From positions 4,746 to 14,152 of the forward strand of contig DHYT01000076.1 of NCBI GenBank assembly GCA_002415465.1: a DNA stretch of 9,407 nt, written 5' to 3'. Below, piece after piece: positions 1-7,000 of this stretch (position 1 is its first letter; the number at the start of each line of letters is the position of its first letter). The DNA comes from Desulfobulbaceae bacterium UBA5123 (GTDB lineage Bacteria; Desulfobacterota; Desulfobulbia; Desulfobulbales; UBA5123). The notes beneath the pieces are model-generated. The model was not told where the DNA came from. It saw only the letters and a program-made list of their open reading frames with translations, and searched no databases. Position numbers and translations under genes: made by a program.

Positions 1-638
1 TGGAGCCGATGCTGCTCACCATCGGCAACCAACCGGCCATCGGCATCTGCGGATCGGGCCTGCTGATCGCCATCGCCGCCCTCTTTGAAAACGGGGTGAT
101 CGATCACCGCGGCAAGTTCAAGCAAAACATGGCCACCGACCGGATCAGGGCGGGACGCAGCGGTTACGAATATGTGCTTGCCTGGGGGCGGGATACCGGC
201 GGCAAGGAGGATATTGTTCTCAACGAGGTCGATATAGAGAACTTCATTCGCGCCAAGGGGGCGATCTTCGCCGGGATCAAGACCCTGATCGAAGAGGTTG
301 GCCTGCAACTCGGCGATATCGAGCAGATTATTCTCGCCGGCGGCTTCGGCAGCTATATCGACCTCGATGCAGCGATGGCGGTGGGTCTTCTGCCGGAGGT
401 GGCGCCGGAAAAGGTCATCTATGTGGGCAACGGGTCGCTGATGGGGGCGAGGATGAGCGAGATGAGCAATCATATCCGCCGGGATGTGGTGGAGGTGGTG
501 CATCGGATGACCAGTTTCGAGCTCTCGGAGGTGGCGAGTTTCAAGGATCAATACGTGGCGTCGCTCTTTCTGCCGCATACGGATATGACGCTGTTCCCGC
601 ATCATGGCAGGCGGGTCGTGAAGGCAAAACATCAATAG
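1..638 (+). CDS. RACo-like ASKHA-domain corrinoid activation protein, C-terminal part (5' end outside window)
   Basis: The frame is open from the window edge (first full codon at base 3) to TAG at 636-638, so only the last ~211 residues are seen. It carries the ASKHA ATPase features of the DUF4445/RACo family: GICGSGL (about bases 45-65) and LAGGFGSYIDLDAAMAVGLL (about 333-392), followed by VGNGSLMGARM. In characterised members (RACo of the acetyl-CoA pathway, RamA-type proteins) this domain uses ATP to drive reductive reactivation of the Co(II) corrinoid of a methyltransfer protein, with electrons from an N-terminal 2Fe-2S domain. That N-terminal part lies outside the window, so the iron-sulfur site is not checked. 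The corrinoid partner is also unseen: it could be the CODH/ACS corrinoid protein or a methylamine-type or O-demethylase system. The HD-domain gene begins 19 bases downstream on the same strand. Family assignment is firm; the exact partner is unknown. Confidence 0.85.
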   Translation, partial: EPMLLTIGNQPAIGICGSGLLIAIAALFENGVIDHRGKFKQNMATDRIRAGRSGYEYVLAWGRDTGGKEDIVLNEVDIENFIRAKGAIFAGIKTLIEEVGLQLGDIEQIILAGGFGSYIDLDAAMAVGLLPEVAPEKVIYVGNGSLMGARMSEMSNHIRRDVVEVVHRMTSFELSEVASFKDQYVASLFLPHTDMTLFPHHGRRVVKAKHQ

Positions 639-657
639 GCCATACCCAAAAATACCC

Positions 658-1593
658 ATGGAAAAGGAAGCGATAAAGCTGCATGATCTTGCCTGCTGCA
701 ACGATCCGGACGCGATTACCACGGAGATCGGTCAGATCGCCGCCATGCTCGCCGATGATTTTGATCGCGCGAGGTTTGCCGCGGCAATGGCGGATCTGCG
801 ACGGCTCTTTGACGGGGAATATCCGGGGTTTCAGGCCAGCAACACCTCCTACCATGATCTGGAGCATACCAACGCGGTGGTGCTGGCTACCGCGCGGCTG
901 TTGCATGGGCTGCACCTAGACCAGGGGGCGCGTTTTTCCGGGCAAGAGGTGTTGGTGGCGCTGCTGGCGGCCATGTTTCATGACACCGGCCTGATCCAGA
1001 AGGTCGGCGAGCGGGCTGGGTCCGGCGCCAGGCACATGGTGGGCCATGAAGAGCGCAGTATCGCCCTGGTGTCCGCTTACATGCGGACGCATGGTTTTGG
1101 CGAAGCGGCGATTGCGGATTGCGGCGCCATTATCATGGCAACCGGTCTCAAGCAGCCGCTTGCGGAAATACCCTGTCGAAATGCTGCCATTTCCTTGCTG
1201 GGCAAGGTTTTGGGGTCGGCTGACCTGCTGGCCCAGATGGCGGACCGGGCGTATCTTGAAAAGTTGCCGCTTCTCTACCGGGAGTTTGTCGAGGCCGGGA
1301 TCGGCGAGTACGGCTCGGAGCTTGAATTGATCGGTAAAACCATGGATTTTTATCGCGTGCTTGCGGAACCGAGGCTGGTGGTTGACCTTGATAACGTGAT
1401 GCGGGTCTTGCGGTCCCATTTTCGTGTCCGCTGGGGGATAGATCGCAATCTCTATGCGGAGGCCATTGCTGGCAACCTGGTTTATCTCGAAAAGCTGCTG
1501 GCGAAATGCGGGGATACTTACGACTGTTTCCTGGAAAATCTGAACCGGTGCGGAATCACCAGTCAATTACTTATCGAGAACGACGACGAGTAG
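658..1593 (+). CDS. HD-domain metal-dependent phosphohydrolase-like protein
   Basis: A 311-residue protein with a full set of HD-superfamily metal ligands: YHDLEH (H66, H70), FHD (H108, D109), H126/H130 in the following helix, and a distal Asp in GSADLLAQMADRAY (D189). The YHxxxH spacing before the HD pair resembles the arrangement in class I cyclic-nucleotide phosphodiesterases, but bacterial relatives with this layout mostly have no known substrate, so nucleotide phosphodiesterase activity is only inferred. No signal peptide or membrane segment is evident, so it is probably cytosolic. ATG at 658 is the best start because no good in-frame alternative lies upstream of the HD core, although no clear Shine-Dalgarno is visible. 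The 19-base gap after the RACo-like gene suggests co-transcription and translational coupling. The gene ends with TAG about 19 bases before a strong terminator. Superfamily is confident; function is not. Confidence 0.85.
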   Translation: MEKEAIKLHDLACCNDPDAITTEIGQIAAMLADDFDRARFAAAMADLRRLFDGEYPGFQASNTSYHDLEHTNAVVLATARLLHGLHLDQGARFSGQEVLVALLAAMFHDTGLIQKVGERAGSGARHMVGHEERSIALVSAYMRTHGFGEAAIADCGAIIMATGLKQPLAEIPCRNAAISLLGKVLGSADLLAQMADRAYLEKLPLLYREFVEAGIGEYGSELELIGKTMDFYRVLAEPRLVVDLDNVMRVLRSHFRVRWGIDRNLYAEAIAGNLVYLEKLLAKCGDTYDCFLENLNRCGITSQLLIENDDE

Positions 1594-1611
1594 CTGTTGC
1601 CGGTCGCTATT

Positions 1612-1659
1612 AAAAAAGAGGATGATCGGCGCTGGCAAGGCGATCATCCTCTTTTTTTT
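1612..1659. terminator. Bidirectional rho-independent terminator
   Basis: A perfect 17-bp inverted repeat (arms 1612-1628 and 1641-1657) surrounds a 12-base loop. Each arm has an A6 or T-rich outer end, so the transcript from either strand gives a GAGGATGATCG stem followed by a U run. It lies between the stop of the plus-strand HD gene (1593) and the stop of the minus-strand ferredoxin gene (1683), exactly where convergent operons would share one terminator. Confidence 0.92.
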
Positions 1660-1682
1660 GTGGCTATATATGGGTAATGGGC

Positions 1683-2111
1683 TTACGCGGCAAGGGTTAT
1701 CGGGTCCAGGGACACCTGCATGGCCCGAACCGGACAGACCGGGACGCAGAGCCCGCAGGCGGTGCATTTTTTCGGATCAAAGGGGATCGCCATCTCCGGC
1801 TGGTGCACCGACAGGGCCCCGGTGGGGCAAACGCCGGTACAGGCGCCGCATTCATAGCATTTGTTGTCATCGCGGCGCATGCTGGTGGCGAGGTTTTCCA
1901 CCACCACGCCCTGATCCCGGAGGTAGGCGAGGCCTTTGGTGACGTTCTCCTTGTGGCCCATCAGCTGGAGAACCAGAAAACCCTCCTGCTGAAGGAGGAT
2001 GTCCGCCTTGAGGATATTGAAATCGAGGTCGAATTTGCGGACCAGATGGCAGATAATCGGTTGATCGGTAATTTCCTTGGGAAATTTCAAAACATAAATA
2101 GGGGTATGCAT
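1683..2111 (-). CDS. NIL-domain 2x[4Fe-4S] ferredoxin
   Basis: A 142-residue protein. Residues about 1-76 match the NIL domain (an ACT-like substrate-binding fold also found at the C-terminus of MetN), and residues about 83-135 form a bacterial dicluster ferredoxin with C85-x2-C88-x2-C91-x3-C95-P and C116-x2-C119-x2-C122-x3-C126-P. Eight correctly spaced cysteines predict two low-potential [4Fe-4S] clusters. Related NIL-ferredoxins partner a DUF39 protein in homocysteine formation from aspartate semialdehyde and sulfide in methanogens and sulfate reducers, so a role in sulfur or methionine assimilation is a reasonable guess. No DUF39 gene is present in this window. The ATG at 2111 has a good Shine-Dalgarno, AGAGGA, 7 bases upstream. 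Only 19 bases separate it from the kinase gene upstream, so it is probably the last gene of that operon. A general electron-carrier role is the alternative. Confidence 0.88.
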   Translation of the reverse strand: MHTPIYVLKFPKEITDQPIICHLVRKFDLDFNILKADILLQQEGFLVLQLMGHKENVTKGLAYLRDQGVVVENLATSMRRDDNKCYECGACTGVCPTGALSVHQPEMAIPFDPKKCTACGLCVPVCPVRAMQVSLDPITLAA

Positions 2112-2130
2112 GGTTTTGTCCTCTGTCCGA

Positions 2131-2715
2131 TTAGTAGGTTGCGCCGGTCTCGGCGAGCAGTCGTTCCAGGGTGGTGAGCAGATTTGCCACCGAATCGTCT
2201 GTATTGATGGTGATCAGGCTGCCGGGCGGCAATTCATCCGGTGACCGGTAGCGTTCCTTCTGTTTGAGATATATCTCCCAGCGGCCGTCTGATACCGCCG
2301 TGGGGTCAAGGGCCCGGACCTCCATCCTCCGTTTCATCTCCGCCTCCGGGCAGAGGCAGAGCACGAAGTAAAGGGGCACGGCGAACTGTTCGGCAAGTGC
2401 TCTCACCCGCAGCCGTTCCGCCCGGTCCTGGTAGGAGGCGTCAAGCGCCACCGAGACGCCGGCGGCGAGGTCCGCCTCAGCGCGGGCGAGCAGCGCCGTA
2501 TAGGTTTTTTCGGTAAACGCCCTTGAGTAGATCCCTTGATCGAAGCCGGATTGGCGGCCGTTTCGCGACAGCTCCCCGGCCAGTTCCTTGCGTATCACGT
2601 CGGAGTTGTAATAGCGTACGTCGTGATGGTCAGCAAAGGCCTGTCCGAGGGTGGACTTGCCGCTTGCGATCAGGCCGAAAAAAATAAAAAGCGCTGGCCG
2701 TGGTAAGGGCGACAT
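2131..2715 (-). CDS. P-loop (AAA) predicted kinase, COG0645-like
   Basis: A 194-residue protein with a Walker A motif GLIASGKST at residues 14-22, a YYNSD motif about 15 residues later (typical of gluconate-, shikimate- and adenylylsulfate-kinase-like small-molecule kinases), and a Walker-B-like VALDASY with a following DRAERLR helix. The phosphate acceptor is unknown. Close relatives are usually found as the C-terminal half of a single ~520-residue protein whose N-terminal half is an aminoglycoside-phosphotransferase-like domain. Here that half is the separate gene just upstream: its TAG stop lies two codons (GTC GCC) before this ATG, and both are in the same reading frame. The Shine-Dalgarno is weak (TAGGT straddling the upstream stop), so expression probably depends on translational coupling. 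The domain call is secure; the activity is not known. Confidence 0.85.
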   Translation of the reverse strand: MSPLPRPALFIFFGLIASGKSTLGQAFADHHDVRYYNSDVIRKELAGELSRNGRQSGFDQGIYSRAFTEKTYTALLARAEADLAAGVSVALDASYQDRAERLRVRALAEQFAVPLYFVLCLCPEAEMKRRMEVRALDPTAVSDGRWEIYLKQKERYRSPDELPPGSLITINTDDSVANLLTTLERLLAETGATY

Positions 2716-2721
2716 GGCGAC

Positions 2722-3735
2722 CTACTGCTGCGCGTACCGGGCGGCCAGTTGAAAGTAGCGGGCCGCCTGCTCGAGGCAGGATTTCTTGGTCGCTTCATCC
2801 ACCTGCGGGTCGTGGGCGGTGAAGAGGCCGATCTTGCCGCGCACGTATGCCCGGTAACATTTGTAGAAGTTGAGCATGGGGCGGAGGGATACGTCGCCGG
2901 AGGCCGCGGTCAGGCGGTCGATGAAGTGTTCCGACAGGGGCTGCAGATTGTGGAAATCGAGATCCATGGCCAGGAAGGCGGCGTCGCTGGCGACATCGCA
3001 GTAGCGGAAGCGCTCGTTGAACTCGATGCAGTCGAAGATGTAGACCTGATCGGCCAGGCAGATGTTGGCGGAGTAAAGGTCGCCGTGGCAGTCGCGGATC
3101 TTGCCGGCCTCGATCCTTTGCTCGAACAACGATTCGCGGCCGAGGAAGTCGCGGGCGTAGCCGGAGATCAAGTCGAACTGTGACTGGCTCAGCGCCTCGC
3201 AGCCGATGAAGGACCGGGTCTGATCGAAGTTTTCAAGCACGTTGACGCTCACCGCCTTGGCGGTGCCGAAGGCCCTGATCGCATCGCTCCCGTCAGCCTG
3301 CTCGTAAAAGGGGGCCAGCTTGGCGACAATGGCGTCGAGCATCGCCGTGGTGAGCTCGCCACGCCTGATGACGTTGCCCATCATCTGCCCTTCCGGCATC
3401 CGTTGCATCTGAATGCCGTACTCCACCGGCTCGCCGCTGCCGTTGAGGGTAAGCTTGCCGCCATCCGAGGTAACCGTCACCTGCGCGAGGTAGATGGAGG
3501 GGCTCAGGCGCTGGTTGAGCAGCAGTTCCTGCGCGGAGTAATATTTCCGCTTTTCAAGGGTGGTGAAGTTCAAGAAGCCGAAGTCCACCGGTTTCTTGAA
3601 CTTATAGACAAAGTCACCGGCCAGCAGCACGTACGAGATATGGGTTTGCACCAGACGCACGTCATCGGCCGGGTGCGGGTAGGCCGCGGGCTTGAGGAGG
3701 TGCTGTATAAAAGGGGGCAGGTCGGTGGAGGCCAT
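2722..3735 (-). CDS. Aminoglycoside-phosphotransferase-like kinase, COG2187-like
   Basis: A 337-residue protein with the N-lobe signature VYKFKKPVDFGFLNF (about residues 43-57, supplying the ATP-binding lysine), a conserved E70 in the following helix, the catalytic loop HGDLYSANI (H217, D219, N224), and the metal-binding Asp of IFDCIEFN (D235). This is the protein-kinase-like APH fold. Despite the family name, these proteins are widespread chromosomal genes and nothing here indicates antibiotic resistance; the substrate is unknown. The ATG at 3735 has an AGGGA Shine-Dalgarno 5 bases upstream. The usual partner P-loop kinase domain is encoded immediately downstream in the same frame, beyond a TAG stop, making a split version of a commonly fused protein. 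It is the first gene of a three-gene minus-strand operon (this gene, P-loop kinase, NIL-ferredoxin). Confidence 0.85.
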   Translation of the reverse strand: MASTDLPPFIQHLLKPAAYPHPADDVRLVQTHISYVLLAGDFVYKFKKPVDFGFLNFTTLEKRKYYSAQELLLNQRLSPSIYLAQVTVTSDGGKLTLNGSGEPVEYGIQMQRMPEGQMMGNVIRRGELTTAMLDAIVAKLAPFYEQADGSDAIRAFGTAKAVSVNVLENFDQTRSFIGCEALSQSQFDLISGYARDFLGRESLFEQRIEAGKIRDCHGDLYSANICLADQVYIFDCIEFNERFRYCDVASDAAFLAMDLDFHNLQPLSEHFIDRLTAASGDVSLRPMLNFYKCYRAYVRGKIGLFTAHDPQVDEATKKSCLEQAARYFQLAARYAQQ

Positions 3736-3767
3736 GGCTTTCCCTGTTGGATTGAGGATATTTTAAT

Positions 3768-3798
3768 AAAAAAACGTCGCCACTCTCACAGCGGCGAC
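3768..3798 (-). terminator. Rho-independent terminator of the DUF309 gene
   Basis: On the minus strand a GTCGCC/GGCGAC stem (arms 3793-3798 and 3776-3781) with an 11-base loop is followed by seven T residues (3774 down to 3768). It lies 26 bases past the DUF309 stop and just upstream of the APH-like gene, so it should separate the two units. The stem is only 6 bp, so readthrough is possible. Confidence 0.75.
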
Positions 3799-3823
3799 AC
3801 GAAATGGCAAGAAAGAGGAAGTC

Positions 3824-4369
3824 TTACCGCTGCCGGAGGCAGTTGTCAAGGTTTGGGGCGGTGGGGGAGGGGTCGGCAAGGGCTGCGGTGAGGGCCGCAA
3901 GATCGATGGTGGCGGGCAGGAAGCGGCCGTGGGAATTGAGACCGGCAAGGGCCTTGGCGGCCATGCTGCGGGCGGCGGGGATATTGCCCTGCTCCAGATG
4001 CACATAGGTGCCGGCGGCGCGAAACATGGCCTGGTAGGCGGTTTTTTGCTCGCCTTTGCTTTTTTTCCACAGGGTTTCCATGATCTCGTGGACCTCGAAA
4101 AAAAGCTTGGCGTCCCAGAGGACCAGTGCCTGCCGGAAGGGGTCGGTTTCCGATCGTTGCCGGAGGGTCTCGTACACCAGCCGGTAGCGGCGCAACCGTT
4201 CCTCGATATAGGCGCGGTGGGCGGCGGAGAGATTGTCGGCCGGGAAGGCATCGGCGCGCTGCCGTACCGGGGAGAGATCCAGGGTCGGCAGGTTTGCCAC
4301 CATCGTTTCCGACAGCGCATTGCGGATATCCCTGGCCTGTCGGTCGTTAAAGGGGTCAAAGGCGGGCAT
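3824..4369 (-). CDS. DUF309-domain protein
   Basis: A 181-residue helical protein. The DUF309 signature is the segment FFEVHEIMETLW (residues about 90-101, family pattern FEaHEvlEdlW) followed by a second helical region containing FRAAGTYVHLEQGN, which matches the family's conserved helix pair. DUF309 proteins have no settled biochemical role; the His/Glu residues of the EVHE motif are the conserved polar core. The N-terminal ~75 residues, rich in Arg and predicted helical, are longer than the minimal domain. The ATG at 4369 is the first start in the proper frame, but it has no convincing Shine-Dalgarno and upstream ATGs are out of frame, so the start is uncertain. It has its own downstream terminator. 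Upstream on the same strand is only the broken transporter remnant, so it is probably transcribed alone or from a promoter I could not place. Confidence 0.78.
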   Translation of the reverse strand: MPAFDPFNDRQARDIRNALSETMVANLPTLDLSPVRQRADAFPADNLSAAHRAYIEERLRRYRLVYETLRQRSETDPFRQALVLWDAKLFFEVHEIMETLWKKSKGEQKTAYQAMFRAAGTYVHLEQGNIPAARSMAAKALAGLNSHGRFLPATIDLAALTAALADPSPTAPNLDNCLRQR

Positions 4370-4457
4370 GAGGAACAGGATAGCATCTTTGCATGGCGCC
4401 TCACAATCAAAATGGGGAGAGGGTGGCCGTTGCCGCTTTTGCGGAAAAAGGGTAGGT

Positions 4458-4705
4458 TCAGGCGGCTGGCGGGGCGCTCACCCGGAAGCGGGAGCGAACC
4501 AGCAGCAGCCCGCCGAGGACGATCAGGCCGCCGCCCAGCCAGGCTGTCGGGAGCGGGATTTCGTGCCAGAAGAGATAGCCGAAGAGGACTGAGAGCAGCA
4601 CCGACGAGTAGCTGGATGCCGCCACCGCCGGGCCCCCATGGTTTTGATAAACAGCGACATGGTGGCGAAGCTTGCCGAGGCAAGCGGCACGTAGATTACG
4701 CCCAT
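4458..4705 (-). pseudogene. EamA/DMT-family transporter remnant, 5'-truncated and frameshifted
   Basis: Two minus-strand frames together give the last part of a drug/metabolite transporter. The first (4705 to 4637) reads 23 residues ending SLFIKTM. The second (4637 to TGA at 4458-4460) reads 59 residues including AASSYSSVLLSVLFGYLFWH and AWLGGGLIVLGGLLLVR, which are the last two membrane helices and the conserved acidic residue after the penultimate helix typical of EamA domains. The frames meet at a run of five C on the plus strand (4633-4637); one extra base there would join them as KTMGGPAVAAS. Even if joined, only about 82 of the usual ~290 residues are present, and no transporter sequence continues upstream, where the HEAT-like gene starts on the other strand. 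I read it as a decayed gene fragment. Confidence 0.72.
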
Positions 4706-4735
4706 GGCGGTTACACTATGAAAAGAGGATGGATG

Positions 4736-5122
4736 ATGAAAGAAGTGAGTGAAGCGGAGTTGCTGCAGACCATCGGCGATTTTCTTGAGCAGGGGTTGGT
4801 GGAAAATATTGTCAGCATGTTCAAGGCGGATGCCGATTACTACCGTTTTGTCGGCGATCTCCTCCGCGACGAGCGGTTCCGGGTGCGGATGGGGGTGGCG
4901 GTGCTCTTCGAGTGGCTGATCGAGGAGCGGCCCGAGCAGGTGGAACTGGCCATCCCTTTTCTGGAGCCGCTACTGGCCGAGGAAACCGCCTATATGCGGG
5001 GCGATACCCTCACCGTGCTCGGCATCATCGGCACCGACCGGGCCCTGGCCCTGGTCCGGAAAAAGGTAAGCGATCCCGACCCGCAGGTGGTCGAGATCGC
5101 TCTGGATATCTTAAACAGGTAA
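4736..5122 (+). CDS. Small HEAT-repeat-like protein
   Basis: A 128-residue all-helical protein. Two helix-pair units resemble HEAT repeats: around residues 47-80 (RFRVRMGVAVLFEWLIEE) and around residues 83-126 (AYMRGDTLTVLGIIGTDRAL then DPDPQVVEIALDIL), with the usual R/D at the turn positions. HEAT repeats act as protein-interaction scaffolds; the partner is unknown. No signal peptide or membrane helix is seen. Three in-frame ATGs exist (4718, 4733, 4736). I chose 4736 because AGAGGA at 4724-4729 is then 6 bases away; from 4733 it would be only 3. The gene starts beside the transporter remnant and ends 11 bases before the aspS stop, on the opposite strand. The upstream extension of the open frame back to 3929 runs antisense to DUF309 and is not real coding. 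Confidence 0.72.
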   Translation: MKEVSEAELLQTIGDFLEQGLVENIVSMFKADADYYRFVGDLLRDERFRVRMGVAVLFEWLIEERPEQVELAIPFLEPLLAEETAYMRGDTLTVLGIIGTDRALALVRKKVSDPDPQVVEIALDILNR

Positions 5123-5133
5123 ACGATCGGCGG

Positions 5134-6924
5134 CTATTTCTCTTCCTTCCAGTCCGGCCGCAGGGAGAGCTCGGTGAGCTGTTTGCGGGCCACGGTGGAG
5201 GGCGCCTCGGTGAGGGGGCAGGTGGCCTTCTGGGTTTTGGGGAAGGCGATGACGTCGCGGATGGAATCGCGGCCGGCGATGATCATCATCAGCCGGTCAA
5301 GGCCGAAGGCTAAGCCGCCGTGGGGCGGGGCGCCGTGTTCCAGGGCCTTGAGCAGGAAGTCGAACTTGTCCGCCGCCTCCTCGTCCGAGATCCCCAGGGC
5401 CCGGAAGACCGTGGCCTGCACCTTGGGCTGGTGGATACGGATGGAGCCGCCGCCGATCTCGGTCCCGTTCAGGGCCAGGTCGTAGGCGCGGCTCCGAACC
5501 TTGCCGGGATCGGTGTCGAGCAGGGCCATGTCCTCTTCCCGGGGCGCGGTGAAGGGGTGATGTACCGCCATGTGGCGGCGTTGCTCGTGGTCGTACTCCA
5601 GCAGCGGGAAATCGGTGACCCAGACGAAATTGAAGGTCTCCTTGTTGATCAGACCCAGTCGCCGGGCCAGTTCCAGCCGCAGCTCGCCCAGGGCGGTATG
5701 GACGATGGCCGGGGTGTCGGCGCCGAAGAAGAGCAGGTCGCCGGGCTCGGCGTTCAAGGTCTTGGCCATCGCCGCCCGTTCCTCGTCGGTGAAGAATTTG
5801 GCGATGGGCGACTGCCACTCGCCGTCCTCCTTCATCTTGACCCAGGCAAGCCCCTTGGCGCCGTACTGGGCGACATAGTTGGTCAGGTCGTCCAGATCCT
5901 TGCGGCTGAAGGTGGCGCAGCCCTTGGCGTTGATCGCCTTCACCATCCCGCCCTTCTCAACCACGTCCCGGAAGACCTTGAAGCCGCACTCCTTGACGTT
6001 TTCGAAGAGATCGACCAGTTCCAGCCCGAAGCGGGTGTCCGGCTTGTCGGAGCCGTAACGGCCCATCGCCTCGGCGTAGTCGATGCGCGGGAAGGGGGTG
6101 GTGAGGTCGATGCCCTTGGTGGCCTTGAAGAGATGGCTGATCATCCCCTCCATGATCCGGAAGATATCCTCCTCGTCGATGAAGGAGAGCTCCATATCGA
6201 TCTGGGTAAATTCGGGTTGGCGGTCGGCGCGGAGGTCCTCGTCGCGGAAGCATTTGACGATCTGGTAGTAGCGGTCCATGCCCGCGATCATCAGCAGCTG
6301 CTTGAAGAGCTGCGGCGATTGCGGCAGGGCGTAGAATTTGCCCGGATTGACCCGGCTCGGCACCAGATAGTCGCGGGCGCCTTCCGGGGTGGAGCGGGTA
6401 AGGACCGGGGTTTCGATCTCAAGGAAATTGTTGTCGTTGAGATAGTTGCGGATCGCCTGGCTCGCCTTGTGGCGCAGGATCAGGTTGTCGGCCATGCCCG
6501 GCCGCCGGAGGTCGAGATAGCGGTACTTGAGGCGCAGGGTTTCCGAAACCTCGGTGATCTCGTCCAGCGGGAAGGGCGGGGTCTGGCTGACGTTGAGGAT
6601 TCGCAGTTCGTCCACCAGCACCTCGATGGCGCCGGTGGCGAGATTGGGGTTGGTCATCCCTTCCGGCCGCGCCGAAACAGTGCCGCGCACCGCCAGAACC
6701 CACTCGCTGCGCAGGTTGTGCGCCTTGGCGTGCACCTCGGCGTTGTGCTCGGGGCTGAAAACGACCTGGGTGAGGCCCCAGCGGTCGCGCAGATCGATGA
6801 AGATGACCCCGCCGTGGTCGCGGCGCCTGAGCACCCAACCCATCAGGGTGACGGTTTCGCCGACATTGGCGGTGCCGAGATCGTTACAGTTGTGGCTCCG
6901 TTTCAGTTCGCCCATGGATTCCAT
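5134..6924 (-). CDS. aspS: Aspartyl-tRNA synthetase, probably non-discriminating (AspRS/AsxRS)
   Basis: A 596-residue class II synthetase of bacterial AspRS length, including the GAD insertion domain. Visible parts: an N-terminal OB-fold anticodon-binding domain with [19 protein letters not shown] (residues 30-48), the amino-acid pocket QSPQ (202-205), motif 2 [16 protein letters not shown] (226-241), and motif 3 [12 protein letters not shown] (from 537). It attaches Asp to tRNA-Asp. Residues H37 and G89 sit where Pseudomonas aeruginosa AspRS has H31 and G83, the pair linked to relaxed anticodon recognition, whereas E. coli has L30 and K85. It therefore probably also makes Asp-tRNA-Asn for GatCAB. 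The ATG at 6924 follows GAGGAG by 8 bases. It is 76 bases downstream of hisS on the same strand, a common pairing. There is no terminator before the convergent HEAT-like gene. Confidence 0.97.
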   Translation of the reverse strand: MESMGELKRSHNCNDLGTANVGETVTLMGWVLRRRDHGGVIFIDLRDRWGLTQVVFSPEHNAEVHAKAHNLRSEWVLAVRGTVSARPEGMTNPNLATGAIEVLVDELRILNVSQTPPFPLDEITEVSETLRLKYRYLDLRRPGMADNLILRHKASQAIRNYLNDNNFLEIETPVLTRSTPEGARDYLVPSRVNPGKFYALPQSPQLFKQLLMIAGMDRYYQIVKCFRDEDLRADRQPEFTQIDMELSFIDEEDIFRIMEGMISHLFKATKGIDLTTPFPRIDYAEAMGRYGSDKPDTRFGLELVDLFENVKECGFKVFRDVVEKGGMVKAINAKGCATFSRKDLDDLTNYVAQYGAKGLAWVKMKEDGEWQSPIAKFFTDEERAAMAKTLNAEPGDLLFFGADTPAIVHTALGELRLELARRLGLINKETFNFVWVTDFPLLEYDHEQRRHMAVHHPFTAPREEDMALLDTDPGKVRSRAYDLALNGTEIGGGSIRIHQPKVQATVFRALGISDEEAADKFDFLLKALEHGAPPHGGLAFGLDRLMMIIAGRDSIRDVIAFPKTQKATCPLTEAPSTVARKQLTELSLRPDWKEEK

Positions 6925-6937
6925 AGGAGGTACTCCT
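6925..6937 (-). promoter_or_regulatory. Short hairpin over the aspS ribosome binding site
   Basis: On the minus strand AGGAG-TAC-CTCCT lies directly before the ATG of aspS. The 5-bp arms pair the Shine-Dalgarno core with the five bases just upstream of the start codon. The stem is short and its 3-base loop is tight, so it may only modestly affect initiation, or be chance. Confidence 0.35.
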
Positions 6938-7000
6938 CGTTGTGCAAGATTTACGTGTCAAGCTGCAGGGGTGATTGCCTGTTTCCGGATGGCGGAACAC

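Noticed and set aside
2722..2724. TAG read as pyrrolysine between the two kinase domains
   Set aside because: Other genes here (RACo-like, HD, aspS) also end with TAG as an ordinary stop, and an ATG follows two codons later; nothing supports recoding.
2722..3735. APH-like gene as an antibiotic resistance determinant
   Set aside because: The N-lobe signature fits the chromosomal COG2187 group of unknown substrate, and no mobile element or resistance context is present.
3763..4683. 306-codon minus-strand frame
   Set aside because: It overlaps DUF309 in another frame and is rich in Pro/Arg/Ser, typical of out-of-frame GC-rich DNA.
3929..4735. Long 5' extension of the HEAT-like gene's frame
   Set aside because: It runs antisense to DUF309; only the part from 4736 has a ribosome binding site and HEAT-like sequence.
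6983..6997. Possible hairpin TTCCG-N5-CGGAA between hisS and aspS
   Set aside because: The 5-bp stem has no T run on the minus strand, so it is not a credible terminator; the genes are probably co-transcribed.
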